This document shows, one piece after another, positions 10,701 through 21,325 of a stretch of 64,000 bases of DNA; position 1 is the stretch's first letter, and each line of letters opens with the position of its first letter. The stretch comes from Lampris incognitus. Lineage: Eukaryota; Chordata; Actinopteri; Lampriformes; Lampridae. The position numbers were made by a program, and so were the translations under genes. The notes beneath the pieces are model-generated. The model was not told the DNA's origin. It ran no database searches and was given only the letters and a program-made list of their open reading frames with translations. The DNA lies in contig NC_079214.1 of the NCBI RefSeq assembly GCF_029633865.1, positions 32,196,957-32,260,956 of the forward strand. The letters are read 5' to 3'.

Positions 10701-13700
10701 CAGAGGTATAAAGTTGATCAGCCACAGCATGAAGATATGGGAAAGAGTAACAGGCGCTAGGTTAATAGAAGAGGTGATCAGCGAGCAGCAGTATGATTTC
10801 ATGCCACGAAAGAGCACTACAGATGTGACGTTTGCTTTGAGAATGTGATCGAGAAGTATAGAGAAGGTCAGAAGGAGTCACATTGTGTCTTTGTGGATTT
10901 AGAGAAACCATATGATGGTTCCGAGAGAGGAGGTGTGTTATTGTATGAGGAAGTAGGGAGTTGCAGAGAAATATGTAGGAGTGGTGCAGGATATGTATGG
11001 GGGAAGTGTGACAGTGGTGAGGTGTGCAGTTGGAAAGACAGATGGGTTCAAGGTGGAGGTGGGATTACATCAAGGATTGGCTCTGAGCCCTTTCTTGTTT
11101 GCAATAGTGATGGACAGGTTGACAGACGAGATCAGGCAGGAGTCTCCATGGACTATGATATTTGTGGATGACATTGTTATCTGTAGTGAGAGTAGGTTGC
11201 AGATGGAGGAGAGCCTGGAGAGGTGGAGGTATGCACTGGAGAGAAGAGGAATGAAAGTCAGTAGGAGCAAGACGGAACACATATGTGTGAATGAGAGGGA
11301 GGACAGTGGAATGGTGATGATGCATGGAGTAGAGGTGACAAAGGCATATGAGTTTAAATACTTGGGGTCAACTGTACAAAGTAACGCAGAGTGCAGAAGA
11401 GAGGTGAATATGAGAGTGCAGGCAGGGTGGAGAAGAGTATTAGGAGTGATTTGCGGCAGAAGGGTCCCAGCAAGGAGTGTACATGTTAACATGATTTTGC
11501 ATTGAAGTATGGGTTTGCATTACCCAATTATTATTACCTAAAAACATTAAGACACAATTAAGAGATAGACAAAGTTATTCTTATAGTGTTATCTTGTAGG
11601 GGGCAGTCAGAACTGGAGTTTTAGGGCGTAAAATGTTTTCCTGGTTGATTTCCATGGACAGACCCCTCAAGGGAGCAGAGGAAGACCAACAGCAGCTCCA
11701 AGAGTGATGATTCTGCAGCACGACTCTAATGACCTGCACTGCAGCTTCTATTTTTAACAATTGGACAACCAGCTCTTTTGCTCTCTCCGATGTCATGCAG
11801 ACGCCGTTTCCCTCATCATCACCCTGTTTGTCTCGTTCTGAATAAACACTTTCTCACAAGCTCTCCTCTGATACACTTGAAGTACGTTTGCCTTTGGCTT
11901 TCCCAAACAAAATCTATCTTGTGTAATGTCATTACCTACATGTGCAAAATGTTCCTCAAAAATGTAATGCTATTGTGTTATTTAAAGTGTTATTATTGTA
12001 GAAACACATTGTATGCAAATGTCCTCCATTTGCAAATGTATTTTTTGTCCTTATTTTTGCCAACATAGATATTCTTAGGGTATGCAGATACTCTCTTATA
12101 GACATTCTCAGTGATCTTATTACTACTTATCAATTACTATAAGTGATCATATTACTAAAGTTGTCTACTTTACATTTTATTCATTTATTTATATATCTAT
12201 TTAAAATATTGCAAATTGGCTAATTATTCCTAATTCTTTTTTTTTTTTTGGTCAAACATTAGTCAAACACAATCCTTTTCTTTGTGTACTGTTATGACAT
12301 AATTCAGCAAGGTCTATTTGTCTTTCTATAAAAAAAAGGTTATGCACCTAAGTTTTTGCAGCCATTTTATCTTCTTTATCCAAACTTACTTGGCAAATAA
12401 TAAAAACTTTAAATTTGTCATTCTCTGGCAAACCACAGCTGAAGGTGACATAGCAGCAAGCAGGCCGATAACAAAGACAAAGAGGGAGGGGCCTTACCAT
12501 TCCACTGGACTTTAACACAAGAGAAGAAGTGCATTCCACTGAGGCCTAGGGCGTGGGCAGAAATCAAGGCAATGTACATCTGCAGGGAGAACATTGGACA
12601 GTGGGAGACAAGACACAATGGGAAAAAGTGATATGGTGAAACAAAGAAATGCGACCTTATCACTCTCACTACAGTGGGTTAGTTTGGCTTGCAGGTATAA
12701 ATGGCAGCAATTAATGGCATTGCGCTAAAATTACAATATATGTGTTGGGCTATGGTTTTGAAGCAGTGGGCGATTCAAGCAAATTATGTTATGAGCCAGC
12801 CGTATATGATAGTTTTATATTTCAGTCGTCTAAGAAGTGCCAGTGAGCATATGAGACAATAAAAAGAATGCTGGTGGTGCTGTGAAGAGAATGAATGGCA
12901 GTTCTGGGAGCTATGGCTGGTCGTACCACCTCAGTGTTTTACTCAACAAAGCAACTAACCTTGGGCCATTTTTCAGATGCACAGAATGCATAGAAGGCAA
13001 ACTGTGGAAACAATATTCTTTTATTGATAGTAAAACAAAAAGTGCAAACAGATCACTGATCTCTGCCAGCTTGGTTTGACCTTGCTGGTCATAGGTCCCT
13101 CAAAAGACATGTTAAAAACATTTCGTATCTCAGACAGTCCACACTGTTTGCCTATTCAACTAAAACACAATAGCAATAAACAGCGAGTTTTCTTAACTGT
13201 TGGCATATGCGTTTAGATATAGTCACATGCTAGACTTGTCCACTTGATTTTGTTCTATCAAATGTGTCTTCCATGATTCTGTATTGCATGTCCTTTATAC
13301 TTAGATTCCTTTTTGATTAAACTAGTTGTGGATAAATAAGTCTGTGAATGTTCTCATTCATCCAGGTCATGGTTATCCAAAGGAGTTGAATCAAGTGCAA
13401 CTGGACTTGGTATATATCCGTGAAGACGTTTCGCCTCTCATCCAAGAGGCTTCCTCAGTTCGTGCCTTTCTGACTAGACCAAGCTAGTCTGACTGGCTGG
13501 TGATGAGACTCAGAATTTATCCTCTTTGGAGTCGTTGTCAGAGCCATGGACATCGACAACGACTCCAAAGAGGATAAATTCTGAGTCTCATCACCAGCCA
13601 GTCAGACTAGCTTGGTCTAGTCAGAAAGGCACGAACTGAGGAAGCCTCTTGGATGAGAGGCGAAACGTCTTCACGGATATATACCAAGTCCAGTTGCACT

Positions 13701-16700
13701 TGATTAAACTCCTTTGGATAGTTGTGGATAAATGTTGAATTATTGATAAATGAGGGGATTGCTAGGTGCTAAAAAATGTTATTGAAATTAAATGTAACAA
13801 TCATCTTAAGTAATACACAGGTAGGCTAGCTTGGTAGATAAAATCATTTCCAAACTATCGGCCTATCGATGCTGATGCTCTGTTCAACACTTTTTTGCTC
13901 ATTGCCATAGACTACAAATTCTTGGCATACTGTTGAAATTTCAGCCAATATGCTTCAGACTGCATTCCTCATTCCTGATGGTGTTGCCAACAAGCAAACA
14001 AACTTTCAACCTAATAATTCATTTTGGGGGGTCTATGAAATATCTTTGTAACAGAACAATTACTGTGAAAATCACTTTGATTTGGTAAATTTGCAAAAAA
14101 TGACTTGAAATTCCTACTCCTACACTCTTGCTAAAGGTAGAACGATTAGGATTTGTCAGTTGCAATTTGTAAACACAACATTCAAAGTTGGTCCCTCCTC
14201 CCTGGCTCAATTACACCAGACGGACACGCCCCCTGACTGCAGCGTCCACAACACATCCCAATGTACAGGCCAACTCTGCGTCACTCTTTATCCCCACCCT
14301 CTCATTCAGCATTCAGAGCTCACCACTGCTCATCATTATGCCTTTACGTTATGCCGCTTTTTAATTTTTTTCACCTAAACATATTTGATAAAATACTGAC
14401 ATCATCTCATCTCATCTCATCATCAGCTGCTTCTCTGGGGTTGGGTTGCGGTGGCAGCAAGCTAAATAGGGCACTACAGATATCTCTCTCTTCAGCAACA
14501 TTTTAGGATCCTGGGGGATCCTAAAATGTTCCCAGGCCAAATTAGAAATGTAGCCCCTCCAGTGAGTTCTGGGTCTTCCCTGGGGTCTCCTCCCAGTTGG
14601 ACGTGCCTGGAAAACCTCCAAAGGAAGGCATCAAGGAGGCATCCTAATCAGATGCCCGAACCACCTTAACTGGTTCCTTTCGACGCAAAGGAGCAGCGGC
14701 TCTACTCCAAGATCCCTCTGGATGTCCGAGCTCCTCATCCTAACATTACAATTCTTAACATCTCTTTTATAAAATAGTGACATCAATTTAATGAAATATT
14801 GCAATAAAATGTGTAAGGGTAATGAAAGTGTATAGTACCCCCTCATAAGAACATTATGATATGCACCTACTTTATGGAAAGAAGTAAACTGAAAGAATGT
14901 GTCACATCACAGCCACTGCTTGTTGTATTTGATAAGATGACTTCTGTGTCATTAATGGCAGTGGCTTTCTGTCTACTTACAGTGAAAAGTACAAAGAATC
15001 TCTGATTCTTCTCCCCCACGCAGTTATTGACCCAGGGACAGTGGTGATCCATCTTCCGTATGCATCTTTTACAGATACTGTGGGCAAGACAAGATATAGC
15101 AGAGCGTGTCAATGTCACCTATTTACAAGCCAGTGATTTTTTTTAGTGAGGCAAATCAATCATTGGAAGCTGCCCATTAATACCTGGTTCATACAACTGG
15201 TCAGTCTACAGCTCCACTAAAACAATTAGGAGTCCAGTATGTTGTTCAACAGCACTTTCGGAGTAGCTAAGGAAGGATGGGAGAGTGTTTGGGATGGCCG
15301 ACCTTAGCAATAATCAGATGCCACGGAGAGCCGTGTGTATGCAGGTTTAAATTTCAACCCAACACTACACCAGATGATTTCAAACCTTGTACCAGACAGG
15401 GGAGGACCAACTGGTGAAATCAGCTGGTGTAGTGTTGGACTGGACTAAAAACCTACATACACATGACTGAGAACCACTGATATAGGGATTCAAAACTATG
15501 ACTTTACCGGTAAAGGCCAGCTGGAACTTTCAAGTAGCTACTGTCTCAACAGTAAAAGGTATCTGATGCTGTTTTTAACTACTAGTGGTGCAAATAGATC
15601 ACAGTAATAACATTAAAATAAAAAAAAAAAAAAAAAAAAAACATTAGTATAGGAATGATTCTGTCCAGTGACTTTTAATCAGTACAAATGGTTGATCAGT
15701 ATAACCATGATTAGTATAAGCGGCAACTAAATTTTACATGCACAAGTCCAAATTTGCAAATAAGAAAACCAATCTTTCCTGGACTGTTTGTTGACTTCAA
15801 GTAGGGCTAAACCAATACTGATATTGGATATCGGTACAATTCCAGGCTAAAATTGAGTATTGGTATAGAATAGAAAAGAGGAAGGCCAAAGAGGAGGTTT
15901 ATGGATGTGGTGAGGGAAGACATGGAGGTGGCTGGTGTGACAGAGGAAGATGCAGACGACAGGTAGAAATGGAAACAGATGATCCACTGTGGCGACCCCT
16001 AATGGGAACAGCCAAAAGTAGTAGTAGTAGGTATAGAATAGAATAGAATTTACCCAAGAATAAATTCTAATACCAAAAGTCATTAGTAATATGTCATAAG
16101 TAAAAGCAAATAGAAGCCTGCGTTTTGTTAAAAGTGGGGGGGGGGGGGGATTCCGTCTTCAGTATTTTGCCAATTTTTCACCATTACCACAAACTAATGG
16201 CTGAAGTCTGCTGAGTTCAGCAGAAGTAACGGATTGGATCGGTACTCGATATTGGCTGATACTTGACGATTCATACTCATAATCAACTCCGGCAGTGATA
16301 AAGCAATATCAATGCATCCCTAATCTCATGCAATACATTTCTAATGTAGCAGAATGTAATAACAAAAAAGCTATTAAAACATAAAATAAGGTCTTTATTA
16401 CATGTTTGGTTTTTTTTTTTTTTTACCCCTGGCTTATTATTATTTTGGCTTGACTGGCATACATTGTTCTTTTGACTGACACTTATCTTCTTGCAATAAA
16501 GTTTGGTTTAAAAAAATGTCAACCGGAGGAAGCGAAGCAGCTGCAGCTAAAGCAAAGAAACATAAGTCCGACCATGATAAAGAATGGAGAAAGGATAAGT
16601 ACAAAGAAAGAAACTGTGTATATATTGTTGAGGCTCTTCCTAGGTGAAGAAGGCTGCGGTCAGAGGGGGATGTTACACTCGTTTCAGTTCCTGCAATTAG

Positions 16701-19700
16701 ACAGCTGGTGGCGATAATACACCATGTTGGCCAATCAAAAGAGAAGACGATCTCCAGCAGGTTTAAACAATGAAACTTTCAAACCATTCAAAAAAGAAAA
16801 AGAAAAAAAGCTTTGCAAATATTTTATGAGGTGGGAAATTTATTAATTATGTTTGTTAGACCTCTTTTTTAGTGAGAAACTTAATAAAAACCAAACCTTG
16901 TTGTTTACAGGGAAGACTCCATTGGACACCTTAAAACAAAAGTTGATTGGTGGAGCAGATCTAACTAGATCTGACTTTGAAGTGCTACTATTAACCTGTA
17001 AAATATTCAATGGGCTTGCCTCCTCGACAGATCTTAAACAGCCTAATGAGCCATCTTATGCCCTCTGTTCTCAAGGTGCAGGCCTCCTCTCTCTTTCTCT
17101 CTCACTCAGGACCATGGTTCTTCTTCTATGGACTGTCTGATGACCATGGCATCATGGTTTCTCTCTCTCTCCGGACTGCCAGACCACTTTGGGATCTAGC
17201 ATCCTTTTTATGCTGCACCCTGTCTTCCCTTGATCGCAGTTGCATCCTCCTGCAAATTTAAGCAATTGTTTGTGTTGTTCTTGTTCATTATTGCTTTTGC
17301 ATAATTTCTTTTAACTATCGCTAACTGGCATCACTCTCAGCACTTCTTTCTCCCTCTGTGGGGATGTTGTGTCTTAGTCTGCCTCCTGTGTGCATGTGAA
17401 GCCAATTCTCTCTCCAGGGACCTACTGAGCAGAGCTGGTTTATGACGTGGGGTCCCGCATGCTCTTGGTTGCATCTGTGGGGTTGCCTGATGTTTGATGA
17501 TCGCAGATTCTCTCCATATGCTTTGCATTCTCTCCTTACAACTTTTATAACCTAATACATTTTAATTTGCTTTCCTATATATGTATTAACTGCATTAAAC
17601 ATCACCTTGCTCTGTGTGTGATATTTGGTTGTACATACTCTTATGTATGCTGTATTCAACACCTATTATTGCATATCTGTCCATCTTGGATAAGGAATTC
17701 CTATTCTGTTGCTCTTCCTGAGGGTTTCCCTCTTTTTTTAAGGTTAATCTTGTGGAGTTTTTCCTCATCCAAGTCAAGGGTCTAAGTTTAGGGGGTGTCA
17801 TATATTGAACTGACTGTAAAGCCCTTTGGAACTACTTTGTGATTTTGGGCTATACAAATAAAATTGACTGACTTACTTACTGACTTGGAAAACTTGTGCC
17901 AACAGAGATTATTCACTGTGGGAAACATCTTATCACTACAAACACCATCGTTGCTATGGTAGTGCTATGTGTAAATGAGAAGCAACCCCAACAGCTTTCA
18001 AAATACCGGATATTACTAAATATTTCAGTGGAAATCAAGGGTGTTCATGTGAGCGTCACCGAAAGACCGACTGGAGGTTACAGGACCCCTCAAAGAATGA
18101 TAGACTGACTTCAATGCGGTATCTCAGTGGCTCTTAAATATTCTGAGTTTGAGATCATGTTTTTGTATATGCTCTTGGTGTTACCTTACAACAAGTTTGA
18201 TTTTTGAATTTATCTTTTGTATTTGAACACTTATTGAAAAAGGTTCTTGGTCTTTAATGGTACTACCTGTATAAATAAAGATTATACACAACAGAGGAAA
18301 ACAGTGCACACTCATCTCGGTACATGTAAATGGATTACACAAAAAGTTGCACACTTCTGCTTGTGTGAAGTTTGTTTACTACTCTAGTTTCAGAACTGGT
18401 TTTCTTCAAGGCTTTCTTCGATTGTATAACACGTGAAAAATTACCAAGACATTAACCCCATAATTAAACTTCCAAAAATGTGACACTTTTCTTTCCCCTT
18501 AAAAGGGCTGTGATAACGGACATAGAACTCTAAAAGAAAAAAAAAATTGAATTTTGAGCCAATTACTTAAAAAAAGGGATTTTGCTTAAGAGGTATTCAA
18601 GTCAAATAGGGGAAAATGAACATTTGTACATAAGTTGACATATCACAGCCTGTGCATGTGCAGGGACTTTTAACGGTCAATCCTCTTCCATAGGTATTGC
18701 CTTTAGTTAAGACTTGTACCTGCAGTGGTGTGCCCTTTCAGGCTTGATGCTGCAGCATTTGGGACATTTATAGATGACCTCTCCAGGCTTAAGCAGCAGG
18801 CTGTCCATGTACTCTTTAGTAGCGTTGCCCTTGGGAACTGCACCCTGAGGGGAAATTCACAGGGAGACACAAACAAAGAGAGAATGTGGTTAGTCACAGG
18901 CTGTGGTTCATCAAACTGTATGCCTACAACAATATATTACCAACTGGTTGCAGGATTGGCTGACAGGTTTCTAAAAGTTCCTCAGTTTGTGAAACAGACT
19001 GAAAAACCCTTTTGCTTAATTATATTAATGTGCAGTCAAAGTCCATATACTGTTTGAACTATTCTGTCACATGTCATCACATGCAAGGTGCGTGATATTT
19101 TATTATTGGAACTATTAGTTGTTAAAATCATGTTTCGCTTAGTTGTGATCACATTCTAATGCTAACAAACCCAGCATGAAGGAGTTGCTCTCCATGTTTT
19201 TCTACAACTTTTCATAAAATGAAGGATATGTTTTCTGTATATTTTGAAGGAATATGACAGTCCAACATAAAGTGTGCAAATTGTAGTTAATTAAGCTTTC
19301 TTCAATCAAACAAAAATTAGGCAGGAGTCTAGTCTGTTCCTTTTACTTCTCTATTCTGGGATCGAGGGAGATTAGAACAAAATTCATATCCTTTTGCAGT
19401 TATTTCTATATGTTGGCTACTAGTGACATAATGCTTTGAGCATTGTTGAGCTCCAGATTCAATACAGAATAAACACTCACTCTGCTCCATGTAAGAAATG
19501 CATCAGGTCAGTGAAATCAGACTGGTACTGTCAATATAGCCTATCAACACGTGAACCTTTTGGAATCACAATGAGCAGCTGAAGCAAAAATCAATTTTGT
19601 TAAAGCCTAGATAACCAGTTTGTCACACCAAGTCAAGTCAAGTCAATTTTATTTGTATAGCCCAATATCACAAATTACAAAGTTGCCTCAGTGGGCTTAA

Positions 19701-21149
19701 CAGCAACACAACATCCTGCCCTTAGACCCTCTCATCAGATGAGGAACAACTCCTACACCACTGAACAATCCATGAGCATTTCAAGCTTTTGAGTGGAGTA
19801 ATCAGAAAGGATGGGCTGATTGGTTGGTAGGGTGTGAATGAGCCACTATCAGGCATAAGTAATGATGAATTAAACATTGCAGAAGCGGGAAAAGTATTTA
19901 ACTGCCAACTCACTTCAACCTTTGTTGAATTGAGCAAATTCACCAAGATTCAAAAATCCTCTGTTACAAATACTGTTGAACAAACTGCACTGAGTTAATT
20001 CAACATCAAAGGAGGGGAAAAAAGACTATAGATTAATGCAATTAAATGAAGTTAATGTAATGGTTTTCAGGGTCATGGACAATTTTCTAGGGACATTTAA
20101 GCAAAAAGCTAGGCTAGAATGCAATCTAAGGTACCTCAGCAAATTGGTTGTGAAGTGTGGAGTAAATAATACAAGAATCTCTGATCCAACTGATAACCAA
20201 ATATACGACCACTTTAAGTTTGCTAATCGTACATAGACACACATTCTCATTTGTTCAAAATGGGATACTGTGTACAAGAGTTAGTTCTATGTCATTAACT
20301 AAAATTATCTGAAAATAAGTGGTCATGTCATAAATGAACTAAAGAGTTTGAGTCAATGTAGGCTTAGTCATCAAACACACTGGCAAATGAATTTTGTGGA
20401 TTGTGAGTGACAATTTGTATGCCAAACGTTTTGAACTTTCAATGACAGCAAAATCAGTGTTCTGCTAACGCCACACTATGATACTGATTTGATTATCCAT
20501 ACACATGTAGCTTTGTAGACTGTGTGATATCACTTGGTTAATAAATGTTAAAAGGTAACCTTGACTCGGTTCTACCGTAGTCAAACCTCTTTTTCCCTTC
20601 TGCTACCTTCCCTTTTAATCTCTCTTTATTGTCCCTCCATCTATTCTTGTTCCATAACCCTGCCTTTTCCCTTTCTTTCCTGTCTTAATAAATAAATCTC
20701 TCTCTCTTGGATTCTATCCTTGTTCTTGGCAGATACTCTTTACTTTCCAACACAGCTCCCTTCCTCCCTCATCCTTTTTCACCGTGCCCACCTTTCCTAC
20801 TTACTGGGTCAGTCAGCATGGTGCGTAGGTGCGAGGCCAGTGCAAGTACAGCCAGGGAGTTAAAGGCTGCCCCGTTAAGCAGCGTGTACCAGAAGTTCTT
20901 GGTGGGGAGCAGCATAACGAAGTTCACCACAAACTCGGCGTACAACACCAGGAACCAGGTCATAGCGGCACACACCATGCCACAACTGTCCTGGATAAAC
21001 CACAGTGTACGGTTACCCGATGAATGGCCAGTGTGGGGCCCCCCCACCATCATTCCTGGTCCCAGGCCTCCTGCCTCTGCATCCCCACCGGCCGAAAGCA
21101 GTGGGTGGTGCTGCTCCATGTCTCGCAGTCGGTGGCCTGAAGACTGCAT
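7606..21149 (-). CDS. zdhhc7: palmitoyltransferase ZDHHC7, six coding exons
   Basis: Predicted product of 320 residues from exons 20805-21149, 18720-18844, 14981-15077, 12498-12579, 9870-10000 and 7606-7788. All joints have GT/AG borders and keep frame. DHHC enzymes transfer palmitate from palmitoyl-CoA to cysteines of target proteins; ZDHHC7 is a Golgi member. Visible features: an N-terminus [18 protein letters not shown], two membrane segments (about 57-81 and 88-107), TDPG at 113-116, the cysteine-rich domain from about 142 with DHHC at 167-170, two more membrane segments (about 183-205 and 226-248), a cytosolic tail with [17 protein letters not shown], and C-terminal EFSV. Human ZDHHC7 has 308 residues; the extra length is a Gly-rich stretch at about 20-47. 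The ATG lies just after an acceptor, so the 5' UTR begins in an upstream exon. ZDHHC3 is the nearest alternative, but the tail fits ZDHHC7 better. Confidence 0.93.
8057..8205. mobile_element. small fold-back element in a zdhhc7 intron, 12-bp TSD
   Basis: A 149-bp insertion between exact TTGGTGAGATAT repeats at 8045-8056 and 8206-8217. The left part CAAAGAAAGTTGAATCAG...ATCTGGACACAAC reappears inverted as GTTGTGTCCAGATG...TGATTCAATTTTCTTTG. Between them is the hairpin GTCACT-TCGATG-AGTGAT (minus-strand reading, 8112-8129). The right end TTACCTGGATAATTGAGCAT matches the ends of the 3956-6443 element. Confidence 0.75.
9870..10000 (-). CDS. zdhhc7: zdhhc7 coding exon 5
   Basis: 131 bp. The acceptor is TTGAACCAG and the donor is GAAACG|GTAAGTG. 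It encodes [20 protein letters not shown] and the fourth membrane segment, then [13 protein letters not shown], which is conserved in the ZDHHC3/7 group. Confidence 0.93.
10425..11482 (+). mobile_element. RTE-clade LINE fragment (reverse transcriptase part)
   Basis: Same family as 35958-39090 but on the plus strand and truncated at both ends. RT blocks visible: [66 protein letters not shown] and the catalytic block as [10 protein letters not shown] (usually F/YADD). There is a frame break near 10848 and another near 10930-10980. It lies in the zdhhc7 intron between coding exons 4 and 5. Decayed and inactive. Confidence 0.87.
12498..12579 (-). CDS. zdhhc7: zdhhc7 coding exon 4
   Basis: 82 bp. 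The acceptor is TCTCCCTGCAG and the donor is AATG|GTAAGG. It encodes [19 protein letters not shown] followed by SCVKVQWN, part of the third membrane segment and the lumenal loop. Confidence 0.92.
13338..13718. mobile_element. long fold-back (palindromic) element, 15-bp TSD
   Basis: A 381-bp insertion between exact TAGTTGTGGATAAAT repeats at 13323-13337 and 13719-13733. From 13377 to 13717 it is an almost perfect inverted repeat centred near 13547, so the RNA or single strand would form a stem of about 165 bp. Each arm carries TCCAAAGGAGTTGAATCAAG, TCCGTGAAGACGTTTCGCC and the hairpin GCCTCT-TGGATG-AGAGGC. The unpaired left end (CTGTGAATGTTCTCATTCAT) matches the right end of 28794-28927 in reverse. 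It lies in the intron between zdhhc7 coding exons 3 and 4. Confidence 0.8.
14403..14740 (-). mobile_element. Rex1-like LINE 3' end
   Basis: Minus-strand homologue of the 3' end of the element at 4177-6099. It encodes the C-terminal [13 protein letters not shown] block and [20 protein letters not shown] in a broken frame. It ends in a CATCT-type tail at about 14401-14420 on the plus strand. It contains a 34-bp palindrome at 14497-14530 that is absent from the sister copy. Confidence 0.82.
14981..15077 (-). CDS. zdhhc7: zdhhc7 coding exon 3 (DHHC exon)
   Basis: 97 bp. The acceptor is CTTGCCCACAG and the donor is TTCACT|GTAAGTAG. It encodes the catalytic core [19 protein letters not shown] and then [12 protein letters not shown]. 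The nucleophile is the Cys of DHHC (residue 170). Confidence 0.95.
15620..15643. repeat. poly(A) tract
   Basis: A run of about 23 A residues interrupted by few other bases, in the intron between zdhhc7 coding exons 2 and 3. Confidence 0.8.
15876..16029 (+). mobile_element. 5'-truncated RTE LINE, 14-bp TSD
   Basis: 154 bp from the extreme 3' end of the RTE family: GAGGAGGTTTATGGATGTGG, then CTGTGGCGACCCCTAATGGG, ending in a TAG-repeat tail (about 16018-16030). Exact TSD GGTATAGAATAGAA at 15862-15875 and 16030-16043. The tail and 3' end match the full-length copy at 35958-36130 in reverse. Confidence 0.85.
16905..17880 (+). mobile_element. L2-type LINE 3' end and 3' UTR
   Basis: The piece at about 16960-17090 encodes [19 protein letters not shown], the form of the C-terminal RT segment of fish L2-like LINEs (pattern ILLLTYKALNGLAP). 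The rest is a long non-coding 3' UTR ending TGGGCTATACAAATAAAATT followed by a degenerate GACTGACTTACT tail. The same 3' end occurs reversed at 19626-19745. The clade name is inferred. Confidence 0.65.
18720..18844 (-). CDS. zdhhc7: zdhhc7 coding exon 2
   Basis: 125 bp. The acceptor is TTCCCCTCAG and the donor is CACTGCAG|GTACAAG. It encodes [20 protein letters not shown], then the first zinc ligands in [16 protein letters not shown]. It ends in phase 2; the Ser codon is completed by exon 3. Confidence 0.93.
19626..19745 (-). mobile_element. L2-type LINE 3' tail
   Basis: On the minus strand: a GATGAGAGGGTCTAAGGGC block, then TGATATTGGGCTATACAAAT and AAAATTGACTTGACTTGACT. This is the same 3' end as at 17740-17880, opposite in orientation. 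Only the terminal about 120 bp is present. Confidence 0.7.
20805..21149 (-). CDS. zdhhc7: zdhhc7 coding exon 1
   Basis: 115 codons from ATG at 21149-21147 to ...MLTDP. The donor is CCA|GTAAGTAG and the phase is 0. The acceptor TAGCACAG lies directly before the ATG. It encodes the Gly-rich N-terminus and the first two membrane segments. Confidence 0.93.
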
Positions 21150-21236
21150 CCTGTGCTACAGAGAAGGGAAGGATTTGAGATTCAGTACCTCATTTCTTAA
21201 TGTGTCTAGGATAAATGCTAAAAAACAAAACAAAGT

Positions 21237-21240
<4 letters not shown>

Positions 21241-21324
<84 letters not shown>
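21241..21324. repeat. (CA)n microsatellite
   Basis: About 42 uninterrupted CA units, just upstream of the first coding exon of zdhhc7. The open frames across it (Thr-His and Cys-Val repeats) are not genes. Confidence 0.97.
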
Positions 21325-21325
<1 letters not shown>

